Below, piece by piece: positions 8,653 to 17,014 of a DNA stretch of 37,986 nt. Location of the stretch: contig NZ_ATDK01000038.1 of NCBI RefSeq assembly GCF_000444135.1, positions 1 through 37,986 on the forward strand. Reading direction: 5' to 3'. Positions within the stretch are counted from its first letter, which is position 1; each line of letters opens with the position of its first letter. The notes under the pieces are model-generated. The model worked only from the letters and a program-made list of their open reading frames with translations, made no database searches and was not told the origin of the DNA. Made by a program: the position numbers and the translations under genes. This DNA comes from Pseudomonas avellanae BPIC 631. GTDB taxonomy: Bacteria > Pseudomonadota > Gammaproteobacteria > Pseudomonadales > Pseudomonadaceae.

Positions 8653-9315
8653 ATGCGCCTGCTTCTTGTCGAGGATGATCGTGCGATTGGCCAAGGCATC
8701 CGTGTGGCCCTCAATACCGAAGGCTATACGCTGGACTGGCTGGAAGACGGGCTTAGCGCGCTGCATGCCCTGCGCAGCGAACCCTTCGACCTGCTGTTGC
8801 TCGACCTCGGCCTGCCACGCATGGACGGCTTCGACCTGCTGCGCCAGTTGCGCGCCGAAGAACTTGCCCTGCCGGTACTGATCCTGACAGCCCGCGACGG
8901 CACCGCCGACCGTATCGCCGGGCTGGACGCGGGGGCCGACGATTACCTGATCAAGCCGTTCGACGTCGATGAACTGAAGGCCCGCGTGCGTGCCCTGCTC
9001 AGGCGCAGCCAGGGGCGCGCGCAGCCATTGCTGGAACACGCCGGCATCAGCCTCGACCCGGCGTCGCAGCAGGTCAGTTTTCAGGGCAGCGAAGTGCTGA
9101 TGACGCCGATGGAATACCAACTGCTGCACCAACTGATGATCCGCCCCGGCAAGGTGGTGACCCGCGAGCGCCTGTCCAACACTCTGTACGGCTGGCAGGA
9201 CAAGGTCGAAAGCAACACCCTGGAAGTGCTTATTCACAACCTGCGCAAGAAACTGTCCACCGAGCTGATACGCACCGTGCGCGGCGTCGGCTACCTTCTG
9301 GAGCTCAAGGCATGA
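8653..9315 (+). CDS. OmpR/PhoB-family response regulator (PmrA/QseB/BqsR-like)
   Basis: A 220-residue DNA-binding response regulator. The receiver domain (1-115) has the acidic pair VEDD, phospho-acceptor Asp51 (LLLLDLGLP), Thr79 and Lys101 (LIKPFD). A winged-helix domain (about 125-218) ends in the usual RTVRGVGYLLE. Family, length and layout match the PmrA/QseB/BqsR group, consistent with the tandem TTAAG box next to its start. The ATG at 8653 has no obvious ribosome-binding site. It overlaps the kinase gene as ATGA and is divergent from the PepSY operon, its most likely target. I do not assign a name because the signal cannot be read from sequence. Confidence 0.93.
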   Translation: MRLLLVEDDRAIGQGIRVALNTEGYTLDWLEDGLSALHALRSEPFDLLLLDLGLPRMDGFDLLRQLRAEELALPVLILTARDGTADRIAGLDAGADDYLIKPFDVDELKARVRALLRRSQGRAQPLLEHAGISLDPASQQVSFQGSEVLMTPMEYQLLHQLMIRPGKVVTRERLSNTLYGWQDKVESNTLEVLIHNLRKKLSTELIRTVRGVGYLLELKA

Positions 9316-10685
9316 CCTCGGTACGTGCGCGCATTCTGGTCCCGGTCCTGCTGCTGTTGCTGCTCGGTAACCTGGCCATCAGCCTGCTCGCCTTGCGCGA
9401 CAGCCATCACGAAATCGAAGAAGTCTATGACGCGCAACTGGCCCAAAGCGCCCGCTTGCTGCAAGGCGTATTAAGCCAGCGAGCGGCAGGCGAACAGGAC
9501 CTGGACAAGCTTTATCAGGCGTTCGATCAGGCCATGAGCCGGGTGGGCACCAGCGGCGTTGCCCACCCGTACGAAACCCGGCTGACCTTTCAGGTCTGGC
9601 GCACCTCGGGCGAGCTGTTGGTGCGTTCGGCCGAAGCGCCCCTGCTCAGTGCTCCACCCGTCGCAGAAGGCTCCCATGACCTGATCGAAAACGGCCACGA
9701 GTGGTGCGGCTTTTTGCTGGCCGATCCACAGCAGGGTTTCCTGATCTGGGTCGGTGAGCGTGACGATGTCCGTCAGGACCTGATCCAGCGCATTGTCAGC
9801 CACACCGTGTGGCCGACGCTGATCGGCGTGCCGTTGCTGGTGGTGGCAATCTGGCTGGCCATCGGCTGGGGCCTGCGCCCGTTACAGTCGATGGCCGAGG
9901 TCATCCGCAAACGCGATGCTGAAAGCCTCGAACCCCTCGACATAGCCCCGCTGCCCAAGGAACTGGAGCCCATGCAGCACGCGCTCAATCGCCTGCTGAC
10001 CCAGATCGAAAGCGTGCTGGAGCGCGAACGACGGTTCATCGCCGACGCCGCCCATGAACTGCGCACACCGCTGACCATCCTGCGCATTCACGCCCAGAAC
10101 GCCCGCCAGGCGGAGAGCCCGGAGCAACGTCTGGAAGCACTGGATTTTCTCGTGCACGGCGTCGATCGCGCTGCCCGCCTGGCCAGTCAGTTGCTGACCA
10201 TGGCCCAGCTTGAGCCGCGCCTTGAGGTCAGCCAGTTGCAAACCTTTGAACTGAACACGCTGGTGCGCGAAGAAATGGCCGAGCTGACACCGCTGGCGCT
10301 GGAAAAACGTGTTGATCTGGTCTTTGAAGCGGGCGATGACTGCGTGATCCACAGCGACCCCTCAGCCATCACCATCGCGCTGCAGAACCTGCTGACCAAC
10401 GCGCTCAACTTCGCCCCGCCTGCCAGCGAGATTCGCGTGATGCTCAACCGCCAGGAAGACGGCAGCGCGCACTTGTCCGTCGAAGACGCAGGGCCGGGCA
10501 TCGACGAAAAACAGAAGGCGCGCCTCTTTGAGCGCTTTTACAGCCAAGGCCACAGCAATGGCGCAGGACTGGGCCTGGCCATCGTCGATATGATCGTGCG
10601 CAAACTGGAAAGCAGTCTGCACCTGCGCAATTCGGCGCAGGGCGGGCTGTGTGCGGAGTTGAGGCTCAAAAGCCGAACAGCCTGA
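9312..10685 (+). CDS. Two-component sensor histidine kinase
   Basis: A 457-residue inner-membrane kinase partnered with the preceding regulator (4-base overlap). It has a first membrane segment at about 8-28, a periplasmic sensor domain of about 135 residues of the QseC/PmrB (2CSK_N) kind, a second segment at about 168-188, a HAMP-like linker, and HisKA with His248 in DAAHELRTPL. The ATPase domain has NLLTNALNFAP, DAGPGID and GAGLGLAI boxes. The periplasmic end reads GERDDVRQD, close to but not matching the RExxE iron motif described for BqsS, so ferrous iron sensing cannot be assumed. GGAG inside the regulator gene serves as the ribosome-binding site. Confidence 0.92.
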   Translation: MTSVRARILVPVLLLLLLGNLAISLLALRDSHHEIEEVYDAQLAQSARLLQGVLSQRAAGEQDLDKLYQAFDQAMSRVGTSGVAHPYETRLTFQVWRTSGELLVRSAEAPLLSAPPVAEGSHDLIENGHEWCGFLLADPQQGFLIWVGERDDVRQDLIQRIVSHTVWPTLIGVPLLVVAIWLAIGWGLRPLQSMAEVIRKRDAESLEPLDIAPLPKELEPMQHALNRLLTQIESVLERERRFIADAAHELRTPLTILRIHAQNARQAESPEQRLEALDFLVHGVDRAARLASQLLTMAQLEPRLEVSQLQTFELNTLVREEMAELTPLALEKRVDLVFEAGDDCVIHSDPSAITIALQNLLTNALNFAPPASEIRVMLNRQEDGSAHLSVEDAGPGIDEKQKARLFERFYSQGHSNGAGLGLAIVDMIVRKLESSLHLRNSAQGGLCAELRLKSRTA

Positions 10686-10701
10686 CGCTTGATTGCGTCA
10701 G
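10682..10701. terminator. Small hairpin across convergent stop codons
   Basis: CTGACGC (10682-10688) pairs with GCGTCAG (10695-10701) around a 6-base loop. It spans the 12-base gap between the kinase and amaA, overlapping both ends. It has no T-run and could be a weak bidirectional terminator. Confidence 0.35.
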
Positions 10702-11987
10702 AGCACGACGCGCAGGCATTGCCCGGCGTGGTACAGGGTAAACCCGGCATCGTAGGCCAGCGTGCGCAGGCCATTGGCCGACACCTTTTTGTTGTTGCTG
10801 GCAAAACTCACCGGCAGCGCCGCCGCATCGCCACTCAGCAGGTAATCGGCAAAGCATTTGCCCACCAGCGTTCCGGTGGTCACGCCTCGGCCATTGAAGC
10901 CGGTCGCGGCCAGCAAACCGGGCGCAGGTTCGAACAGGCGCAGCAAGTGGTCTGGCGTAAAGCCGATACGGCCGGTCCAGGTACTTTGCCACTCGACACG
11001 GCCCAGTTGCGGAAAATAATGCTGCTGGACGCGATCCGCCCACTGACGAATGAACCACAGCGGGTAATTACCAGCATTGCCGAGGCTGCCCAACAGCAGC
11101 CGCCCATGGGCATCGCGGCGAATGTTGCTGAGCACCGTGCGCGTATCCCATGAACCCTGCCCGCCACGCAGAATGTCCGCCTGCGCCGCACCGCTGAGAG
11201 GCTGCGAGGCGACCTGATAGTAATAGCCCGCAAAGATGTGGTCCTTGATATCGGTCCACTCACCTTCGGTGTAAGCGTTGGAAGCGATGATCACTTTCTC
11301 GGCGCGGACGCTGCCGGTTGCGGTGGAAACCTTCCAGCCGTCGGCCGTGCGTTGCAGCCCGTTGACGGGCGACTCGCCAAACAGCTGACCGCCCCGCGCC
11401 ACCACGTTGAGCGCCATGCCCGACACATACGCCATCGGGTTCACCGTACCGGCGCGATGATCCAGCAACGCGCCGCTGACCTTGTCGGTGCCGCAGGCAT
11501 CTTCGCAGGCTTTGCCGGTTAGTAATTCGACGTTGGCACCGCGCCGCTGCCACTGCTCGGCGCGGCTTTTCAAATCCGCAAACCCCTTGGCGTTGTGCGC
11601 CATGTGCAGGTTGCCGGTGCGCGTGTCCTGACAATCGATGCGGTACGTGTCGATGGTCGCAAACACCAGCGCCGGTGCCCCGCCCAACGCAGTGTTAAGG
11701 CGGCTGGCCTCGACGCTGCCGAGGGTTTTCTCCAGTTCGTCGGGCGCGACCCAGGTCCCGGCGTTGACCAGACCGACGTTGCGCCCGGAGCCGCCGTGGC
11801 CGACCTGATGCGCTTCGACCACGCACACCGACTTGCCGCCCTCAAGCAACTGCAACGCAGCCGACAGACCGGTGAACCCTGCGCCGATGATGCACACGTC
11901 GGCGTTTCGCTCACCGGTCAGCACCGGGCTCAGCGGACGTTGCGGAGTCAATTGTTCCCACAGACAGCCTTCAGCAAACTGCACCAT
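10698..11987 (-). CDS. amaA: FAD-dependent L-pipecolate oxidase (AmaA-like)
   Basis: A 429-residue DadA/PuuB-type flavin oxidoreductase. The FAD-binding Rossmann motif is at 33-40 (IIGAGFTG) with Glu58 ending strand 2, then GGSGRNVGLVN and a C-terminal GFNGRGVTTGTLVG segment. Fold alone would also allow gamma-glutamylputrescine oxidase. The AmaA assignment rests on its place directly downstream of an ALDH7-type amaB gene, as in Pseudomonas putida, where AmaA oxidises L-pipecolate to piperideine-6-carboxylate in D-lysine breakdown. It starts 42 bases after amaB with GGAG 9 bases upstream of the ATG. The pair is one transcription unit. The class is certain and the substrate probable. Confidence 0.82.
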   Translation of the reverse strand: MVQFAEGCLWEQLTPQRPLSPVLTGERNADVCIIGAGFTGLSAALQLLEGGKSVCVVEAHQVGHGGSGRNVGLVNAGTWVAPDELEKTLGSVEASRLNTALGGAPALVFATIDTYRIDCQDTRTGNLHMAHNAKGFADLKSRAEQWQRRGANVELLTGKACEDACGTDKVSGALLDHRAGTVNPMAYVSGMALNVVARGGQLFGESPVNGLQRTADGWKVSTATGSVRAEKVIIASNAYTEGEWTDIKDHIFAGYYYQVASQPLSGAAQADILRGGQGSWDTRTVLSNIRRDAHGRLLLGSLGNAGNYPLWFIRQWADRVQQHYFPQLGRVEWQSTWTGRIGFTPDHLLRLFEPAPGLLAATGFNGRGVTTGTLVGKCFADYLLSGDAAALPVSFASNNKKVSANGLRTLAYDAGFTLYHAGQCLRVVL

Positions 11988-12029
11988 CGAAAAACTCCAG
12001 CAATGTCAGTGAAAAACGCCCGGTTCGGA

Positions 12030-13520
12030 TCAGTCGAAAACTATGCCCTGAGCCAGTGGCAGCTCGCGGGAATAGTTGACGGTGTTGGTTTGCCGACGCA
12101 TGTAGGCGCGCCACGAATCGGAGCCGGACTCGCGACCGCCGCCGGTTTCTTTCTCGCCGCCGAATGCACCGCCGATTTCTGCGCCGCTGGTGCCGATGTT
12201 GACGTTGGCGATGCCACAGTCGCTGCCCGCTGCACTCTGGAAAGCCTCGGCTTCGCGCAGGTCAGTGGTGAAGATGCACGAGGACAGGCCTTGTGGCACT
12301 TCGTTGTTCAGGCGCAAGGCTTCTTCAAAGTCGTCATAAGCCAGCACGTAAAGAATCGGCGCGAAGGTTTCGTGACGGACGACCTCGGTCTGACCCGGCA
12401 TTTCGGCGATGGCCGGCGTGACGTAATAGCCGTTCGGGTATTTATCCTGCAATTGACGCTCGCCGCCGAACACCTGACCGCCCTCGTCGCGGGCCTTGGT
12501 CAGGGCGTTCTGCATGGCCGAAAACGCCTGTTGATCAATCAGCGGGCCGATCAGATTGCCTTCGCGCGGGTCACCGACACGCACCTTGGCGTAAGCCGCT
12601 TTGACGCGAGCGACCACTTCGTCCTTGATCGAACGGTGCACAATCAGACGGCGCAACGTGGTGCAGCGTTGACCGGCAGTGCCCACGGCGCTGAACAGAA
12701 TGCCGCGCACGGCCAAGTCCAGATCGGCGCTGGGGGCCAGAATCATCGCGTTGTTGCCGCCCAGTTCCAGAATAGTGCGGCCGAAACGTGCGGCAACACG
12801 CGGACCGACTTCGCGGCCCATGCGGGTGCTGCCGGTGGCGCTGATCAGGGGCACGCGTGGGTCATCGACCAGCGCTTCACCGGCGTCACGGTCACCAATC
12901 ACCAACTGCGCCAACGCGGCCGGTGCATCACCGAAAATCGTCAGCGCCTTGTCGAACAGCGCCTGGCACGCCAGCGCGGTCAACGGCGTTTTTTCCGACG
13001 GTTTCCAGATCACCGGGTTGCCGCAGACCAGCGCCAGCGTGGTGTTCCATGCCCAGACCGCAACCGGAAAGTTGAAAGCGCTGATCACGCCGACCACACC
13101 CAGCGGCTGCCAGGTTTCACGCATGTGGTGACCAGGACGTTCGGAAGCGATGGTCAAGCCATACAACTGACGCGACAGGCCGACGGCGAAGTCGCAGATG
13201 TCGATCATTTCCTGCACTTCACCCAGACCTTCCTGAGTGATCTTGCCCGCCTCGACCGACACCAGCTCGCCAAGGTCGGCCTTGTGCTCGCGCAGCACTT
13301 CACCAAAGATCCGCACCAGCTCGCCACGGCGCGGGGCCGGTACGGTGCGCCACTTCAGGAATGCGCTGTGGGCGCTGTCGATGCGTGCCACCACCTGCAC
13401 CTTGTTTTCCAGCGTGACCGAGGCAATCTGGCTGCCATCAATCGGGGTGTAAACCGGATAGTCCCCTTGTGTGTGGGCACTGCTCGCCACGCCCAGACGT
13501 GCTAATAACTCGGCAACCAT
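12030..13520 (-). CDS. amaB: Piperideine-6-carboxylate/alpha-aminoadipate semialdehyde dehydrogenase (ALDH7 family)
   Basis: A 496-residue NAD-dependent aldehyde dehydrogenase of the antiquitin (ALDH7) family. Landmarks are Asn150 in SAFNFPVAVWAWNT, Glu252 in LELGGNNA and nucleophile Cys286 in TAGQRCTTLRR. NVNIGTSGAEIGGAFGGEK, characteristic of ALDH7, is near the C terminus. It would oxidise 2-aminoadipate semialdehyde (in equilibrium with piperideine-6-carboxylate) to 2-aminoadipate. The start at 13520 has AGGAG 7 bases upstream. A 23-residue longer frame is rejected for lack of family resemblance. It precedes amaA in the same operon and is divergent from the aminotransferase that would use its product. 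Confidence 0.9.
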   Translation of the reverse strand: MVAELLARLGVASSAHTQGDYPVYTPIDGSQIASVTLENKVQVVARIDSAHSAFLKWRTVPAPRRGELVRIFGEVLREHKADLGELVSVEAGKITQEGLGEVQEMIDICDFAVGLSRQLYGLTIASERPGHHMRETWQPLGVVGVISAFNFPVAVWAWNTTLALVCGNPVIWKPSEKTPLTALACQALFDKALTIFGDAPAALAQLVIGDRDAGEALVDDPRVPLISATGSTRMGREVGPRVAARFGRTILELGGNNAMILAPSADLDLAVRGILFSAVGTAGQRCTTLRRLIVHRSIKDEVVARVKAAYAKVRVGDPREGNLIGPLIDQQAFSAMQNALTKARDEGGQVFGGERQLQDKYPNGYYVTPAIAEMPGQTEVVRHETFAPILYVLAYDDFEEALRLNNEVPQGLSSCIFTTDLREAEAFQSAAGSDCGIANVNIGTSGAEIGGAFGGEKETGGGRESGSDSWRAYMRRQTNTVNYSRELPLAQGIVFD

Positions 13521-13612
13521 GTTGATGCTCCTGTCATGGACTAAAAATCGTTGATGACAGCAGTATCGACCCGGACGCGGCTCGTCCACAAACGACGTTT
13601 TTGAAAAACATG

Positions 13613-13627
13613 ATTCCTTTTAGGAAT
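13613..13627. promoter_or_regulatory. Perfect ATTCCT-TTT-AGGAAT inverted repeat in divergent promoter region
   Basis: A 6-3-6 perfect inverted repeat lies about 95 bases upstream of amaB and 158 upstream of the aminotransferase. It is placed to control one or both pathway halves. No regulator gene is adjacent. A family such as Lrp/AsnC is possible but not shown. Confidence 0.4.
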
Positions 13628-13784
13628 GAACTATTGTCTTTTTAAGCCGTTAAATGCCGCAACATTGGGAATTATTGGAATGACCCGGTGATTTTATTTC
13701 GTTTGCGGGCGAGGTCCGATGTTTGTTTGGATACGGCCAGCATGATCACCACCAGTACGATCACCTGTAGCCAAGGCCAGACCG

Positions 13785-15032
13785 ATGAGCGAACACATCA
13801 GCGAATCCATTTCCTTTGTCCACAGCATGACCCTGTCCCACGGCCGCAACGCCGAAGTATGGGACACCACCGGCAAGCGTTACATCGACTTCGTCGGCGG
13901 CATCGGCGTGCTCAACCTGGGGCATTGCAACCCGCAGGTGGTCAAAGCCATTCAGGATCAGGCGGCCAAACTTACCCATTACTGCTTCAATGCCACGCCT
14001 CACGATCCGTATATCCAGTTCATGCGGCACCTGACGCAATTTGTGCCGGTGAGCTATCCGCTGAGCGGCATGCTTACCAACAGCGGTGCGGAAGCGGCGG
14101 AAAATGCCCTGAAGATCGTGCGCGGCGCGACGGGTCGCAGCGCAGTGATTGCCTTCGACGGCGGCTTTCATGGCCGCACGCTGGCGACGCTGAACCTCAA
14201 CGGCAAGGTCGCGCCCTATAAACAGAAAGTCGGTGTGCTGCCTGGCCCGGTATTCCACATTCCGTTCCCCAGCAAGGACAACGGCGTGAGCACCGAACAG
14301 GCGCTCAAGGCGCTGGAGCGGCTGTTCAGTGTCGAAATCGATGTCAACGATGTGGCCTGCATCATCTTCGAACCGGTGCAGGGCGAAGGTGGTTTTCTGG
14401 CCATGGAGCCGGACTTCGCTCAGGCGCTGCGAGCGTTCTGTGATGAACACGATATTGTGTTGATTGCCGACGAAATCCAGTCCGGTTTTGGGCGCACCGG
14501 GCAGCGCTTTGCGTTCACCCGGCTGGGCATCGAACCCGACCTGATTCTGCTCGGTAAAAGCATTGCCGGGGGTATTCCGCTCGGTGCGGTGGTGGGTCGC
14601 AAGGCGCTGATCGACAACCTGCCCAAGGGTGGGTTGGGCGGCACCTATTCCGGCAACCCGATCGGCTGTGCCGCGGGCCTCGCCTCGCTGGCGCAGATGA
14701 CCGACGAGAACCTGTCCACGTGGGGCGAACAGCAGGAAAGTGCCATTGTCTCGCGCTACAACGCCTGGCAGGCGAGCAACCTGTCACCGTACCTGGGCAG
14801 GCTGACCGGCGTGGGCTGCATGCGCGGCATCGAACTGATCACGCCGGATGGCAAACCCGGCACCCGACAACTCGCCGAACTGCTGGGCTCGGCACGTGAC
14901 GCCGGGCTGTTGTTGATGCCCAGTGGCAAGTCGCGGCACATTATCCGGCTGCTGATTCCGCTGACCATCGAGCCCGACGTGCTGCATGAAGGGCTGGATA
15001 TTTTCGAGCGTTGCCTGGCGGCGCTGGCTTGA
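13785..15032 (+). CDS. Class III aminotransferase, probable 2-aminoadipate transaminase
   Basis: A 415-residue PLP enzyme of the 4-aminobutyrate/acetylornithine aminotransferase class. Key features are the phosphate-binding NSGAEAAENALK (99-110), GGFHGRT (126-132), Asp229 in LIADEIQSGFGRTG, and Schiff-base Lys258 in LLGKSIAGG. It resembles 4-aminobutyrate aminotransferases. Its neighbours argue for 2-aminoadipate as substrate: amaAB upstream would make 2-aminoadipate, and HglS downstream uses 2-oxoadipate. In P. putida the equivalent step is done by a class III enzyme. The gene starts in front of AAGG and ends 23 bases before hglS, so the two form an operon. Substrate is inference. Confidence 0.85.
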   Translation: MSEHISESISFVHSMTLSHGRNAEVWDTTGKRYIDFVGGIGVLNLGHCNPQVVKAIQDQAAKLTHYCFNATPHDPYIQFMRHLTQFVPVSYPLSGMLTNSGAEAAENALKIVRGATGRSAVIAFDGGFHGRTLATLNLNGKVAPYKQKVGVLPGPVFHIPFPSKDNGVSTEQALKALERLFSVEIDVNDVACIIFEPVQGEGGFLAMEPDFAQALRAFCDEHDIVLIADEIQSGFGRTGQRFAFTRLGIEPDLILLGKSIAGGIPLGAVVGRKALIDNLPKGGLGGTYSGNPIGCAAGLASLAQMTDENLSTWGEQQESAIVSRYNAWQASNLSPYLGRLTGVGCMRGIELITPDGKPGTRQLAELLGSARDAGLLLMPSGKSRHIIRLLIPLTIEPDVLHEGLDIFERCLAALA

Positions 15033-15055
15033 CCCCGTACGGAGAAAACACCCTG

Positions 15056-16441
15056 ATGAGCACTGCACGCTTTGCCGACCCCGACCAGATTCGCGCCGGG
15101 TTCTCCCGCGCCATGTCGCAGATGTACCAGCACGAAGTGCCGCTGTACGGCACGCTGATGGAACTGGTGAGCGAGGTCAACGCGCAGGTCATGAGCCGCG
15201 ACAGCGAGGTGCTGAACAGTTTGCGCCAGACCGGCGAAATCCAGCGGCTGGACATGGAGCGTCACGGCGCGATTCGCGTGGGTACGGCGCAGGAACTGGC
15301 CACCCTCGCCCGCCTGTTTGCGGTGATGGGCATGCAGCCGGTCGGTTACTACGACCTGACCGCGGCTGGCGTGCCGGTTCACTCGACTGCCTTTCGCGCT
15401 GTGCACGAGCAGGCGTTGCAGGTCAGTCCGTTTCGAGTGTTCACCTCGCTATTGCGCCTGGAACTGATCGAGAGCGACAGCCTGCGCGGCTTCGCCAGTC
15501 AGGTGCTGGCCAAGCGCACGATCTTCACGCCCGGCGCCTTGGCGTTGATCGAGAAGCATGAGAAAGACGGCGGATTGAACGAGCCCGACGCCGCCGAGTT
15601 CATTCAGCAGGCGCTGGAGACCTTTCGTTGGCATCACACTGCGACGGTCTCGCTCGACGAGTACCGACAATTGAATGCCCAGCATCGCCTGATCGCCGAT
15701 GTGGTGGCGTTTCGTGGCCCGCACATCAACCACCTGACGCCGCGCACGCTGGATATCGACGCCGTGCAAAGCGGCATGCCCAGCAAGGGCATTCCGCCCA
15801 AGGCCGTGGTTGAAGGTCCGCCACGTCGCCAGTGTCCGATCCTGCTGCGCCAGACCAGCTTCAAGGCGCTGGAAGAGCCAATCAGTTTCATCGGTCAGGG
15901 TGGCAGTGAGTCGGGCAGTCACTCGGCACGCTTCGGCGAGATCGAGCAGCGCGGCGCGGCCCTGACGCCCAAAGGCCGCGAGTTGTATGACCGGCTGTTG
16001 AATGAAGCTCGCGAGGAACTGGGTGAGTTTCCCAACGAGGCCAATGCCGTGCGCTATGCGGGGCTGCTGGAGAAGGCCTTTCAGGCATTCCCGGACAGTC
16101 ATGATGAAATGCGTGCGCAGGGTCTGGCGTATTTTCGCTATTTCCCGACTGACACGGGCGTTGCGGCCCGTGCATCCGGCACGCTGGAGCAGCTTGTCGA
16201 AGCAGGTCATGTGCGCTTCGAGCCGCTGGTGTATGAAGACTTTCTGCCGGTCAGCGCGGCAGGTATCTTCCAGTCCAACCTGGGTGACAACGCCCAGGCG
16301 CACTACGCAGCGAATTCGAACCGGCAGGATTTTGAACAGGCGCTGGGCCGTGGGACGCTTAATGAACTGGCGCTGTACGCCGACACCCAGCGGCGCTCGC
16401 TGGAAGACTGCGCCGAGGTGCTGGGGCTGAATGAGTCATAA
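15056..16441 (+). CDS. hglS: 2-oxoadipate dioxygenase/decarboxylase HglS (DUF1338)
   Basis: A 461-residue non-heme iron enzyme of the DUF1338 (YdcJ-like) family. In P. putida this family converts 2-oxoadipate and oxygen to D-2-hydroxyglutarate and CO2, the last special step of D-lysine breakdown. Residues matching the published metal site are His70 (MERHGAIRVG), His226 (GPHINHLTPR) and Glu295 (ARFGEIEQRG), with substrate-binding Arg74 also present. Length is normal. The start at 15056 is preferred because GGAG lies 11 bases before it and the protein then opens MSTARFADPD. A start at 15011 would overlap the aminotransferase. The repeat cluster begins 11 bases after its stop. Confidence 0.9.
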   Translation: MSTARFADPDQIRAGFSRAMSQMYQHEVPLYGTLMELVSEVNAQVMSRDSEVLNSLRQTGEIQRLDMERHGAIRVGTAQELATLARLFAVMGMQPVGYYDLTAAGVPVHSTAFRAVHEQALQVSPFRVFTSLLRLELIESDSLRGFASQVLAKRTIFTPGALALIEKHEKDGGLNEPDAAEFIQQALETFRWHHTATVSLDEYRQLNAQHRLIADVVAFRGPHINHLTPRTLDIDAVQSGMPSKGIPPKAVVEGPPRRQCPILLRQTSFKALEEPISFIGQGGSESGSHSARFGEIEQRGAALTPKGRELYDRLLNEAREELGEFPNEANAVRYAGLLEKAFQAFPDSHDEMRAQGLAYFRYFPTDTGVAARASGTLEQLVEAGHVRFEPLVYEDFLPVSAAGIFQSNLGDNAQAHYAANSNRQDFEQALGRGTLNELALYADTQRRSLEDCAEVLGLNES

Positions 16442-16452
16442 CGGGTGAGAGT

Positions 16453-16659
16453 GCGTGGGAATACAGTTCGCGACGCTCTGCGTCGTAAAAAGAGGACGCG
16501 GAGCGTCCGGAACGGCATACGACGCGGAGCGTCGCACGATAGTTGAGGTTATCGTTCCCTACGCTCCAGCGTGGGAATACAGTTCGCGACGCTCTGCGTC
16601 GCAAAAAGAGGACGCAGAGCGTCCAGAACGGCATGCGACGCGGAGCGTCGCACGATAGT
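16453..16659. repeat. Tandem pair of a 91-base palindromic repeat
   Basis: Two copies (16453-16543 and 16569-16659) lie exactly 116 bases apart with four differences that I can count. Each contains GCGACGCTCTGCGTCG and its near-perfect inverted partner CGACGCGGAGCGTCGC, plus an internal GACGC(G/A)GAGCGTCC. The strand can fold into long hairpins. They belong to the same family as repeats at 23360-23414 and 29714-29879. This is REP/BIME- or MITE-like intergenic DNA, without coding capacity. Confidence 0.85.
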
Positions 16660-17014
16660 CACTTTCAAGGGCCGTGCAGCTTTTTCTGTGTTCTGTTTAA
16701 AGCAACGATAAATAAAATTCGCAATATTGGTGTGCACCCCTGCGCTATGCATACTGCGATGGCGAGTGGACAGCAAGGTGCTGTATTCAAAGGTTCATCC
16801 CTTCGAATAACGCACATGATGATCCGCTGGCATTGGCTCGAAGCAGCCTGGGCCTGAACCACGTTCAGGCCTCATAAAAATACTCGACCGGATAACGGTC
16901 TCCATGACTCCATGGACTTCAAAGCTGCCCTGGCGTGTCACTGCGCCGACCTGAAAAACAGAATAACGATTGATAAGGCCTGTAAAAGGCCATTCAGCAG
17001 GCAAGGGGATCATC
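16660..17014 (+). other. Long leader of the DUF3100 gene with a tight hairpin
   Basis: About 355 bases without a gene between the repeat pair and the DUF3100 start. It is more AT-rich at 16680-16735, a likely promoter area. A perfect 9-bp stem with a 3-base loop (GGCCTGAAC 16851-16859, GTTCAGGCC 16863-16871) lies about 140 bases upstream of the start codon. It could be an attenuator, a protein-binding site or a terminator of the repeat region. Confidence 0.45.

Noticed and set aside
9312..10685. Naming the kinase as the ferrous iron sensor BqsS
   Set aside because: The regulator box fits, but the RExxE motif is not present in the periplasmic region (GERDDVRQD instead), so the signal is left open.
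11595..13505. A 636-codon plus-strand open frame opposite amaA and amaB
   Set aside because: It is the antisense of two clear enzyme genes, is low-complexity in composition (rich in His, Arg, Gln, Ala), shows no domain, and reflects GC-rich codon structure.
15011..15055. Earlier start for hglS at 15011
   Set aside because: It would overlap the aminotransferase end, adds residues unlike the family, and lacks the GGAG found before 15056.
16453..16659. Possible CRISPR array
   Set aside because: There are only two copies, 91 bases long and internally palindromic, with a 25-base gap and no cas genes; related copies elsewhere are inverted and dispersed.
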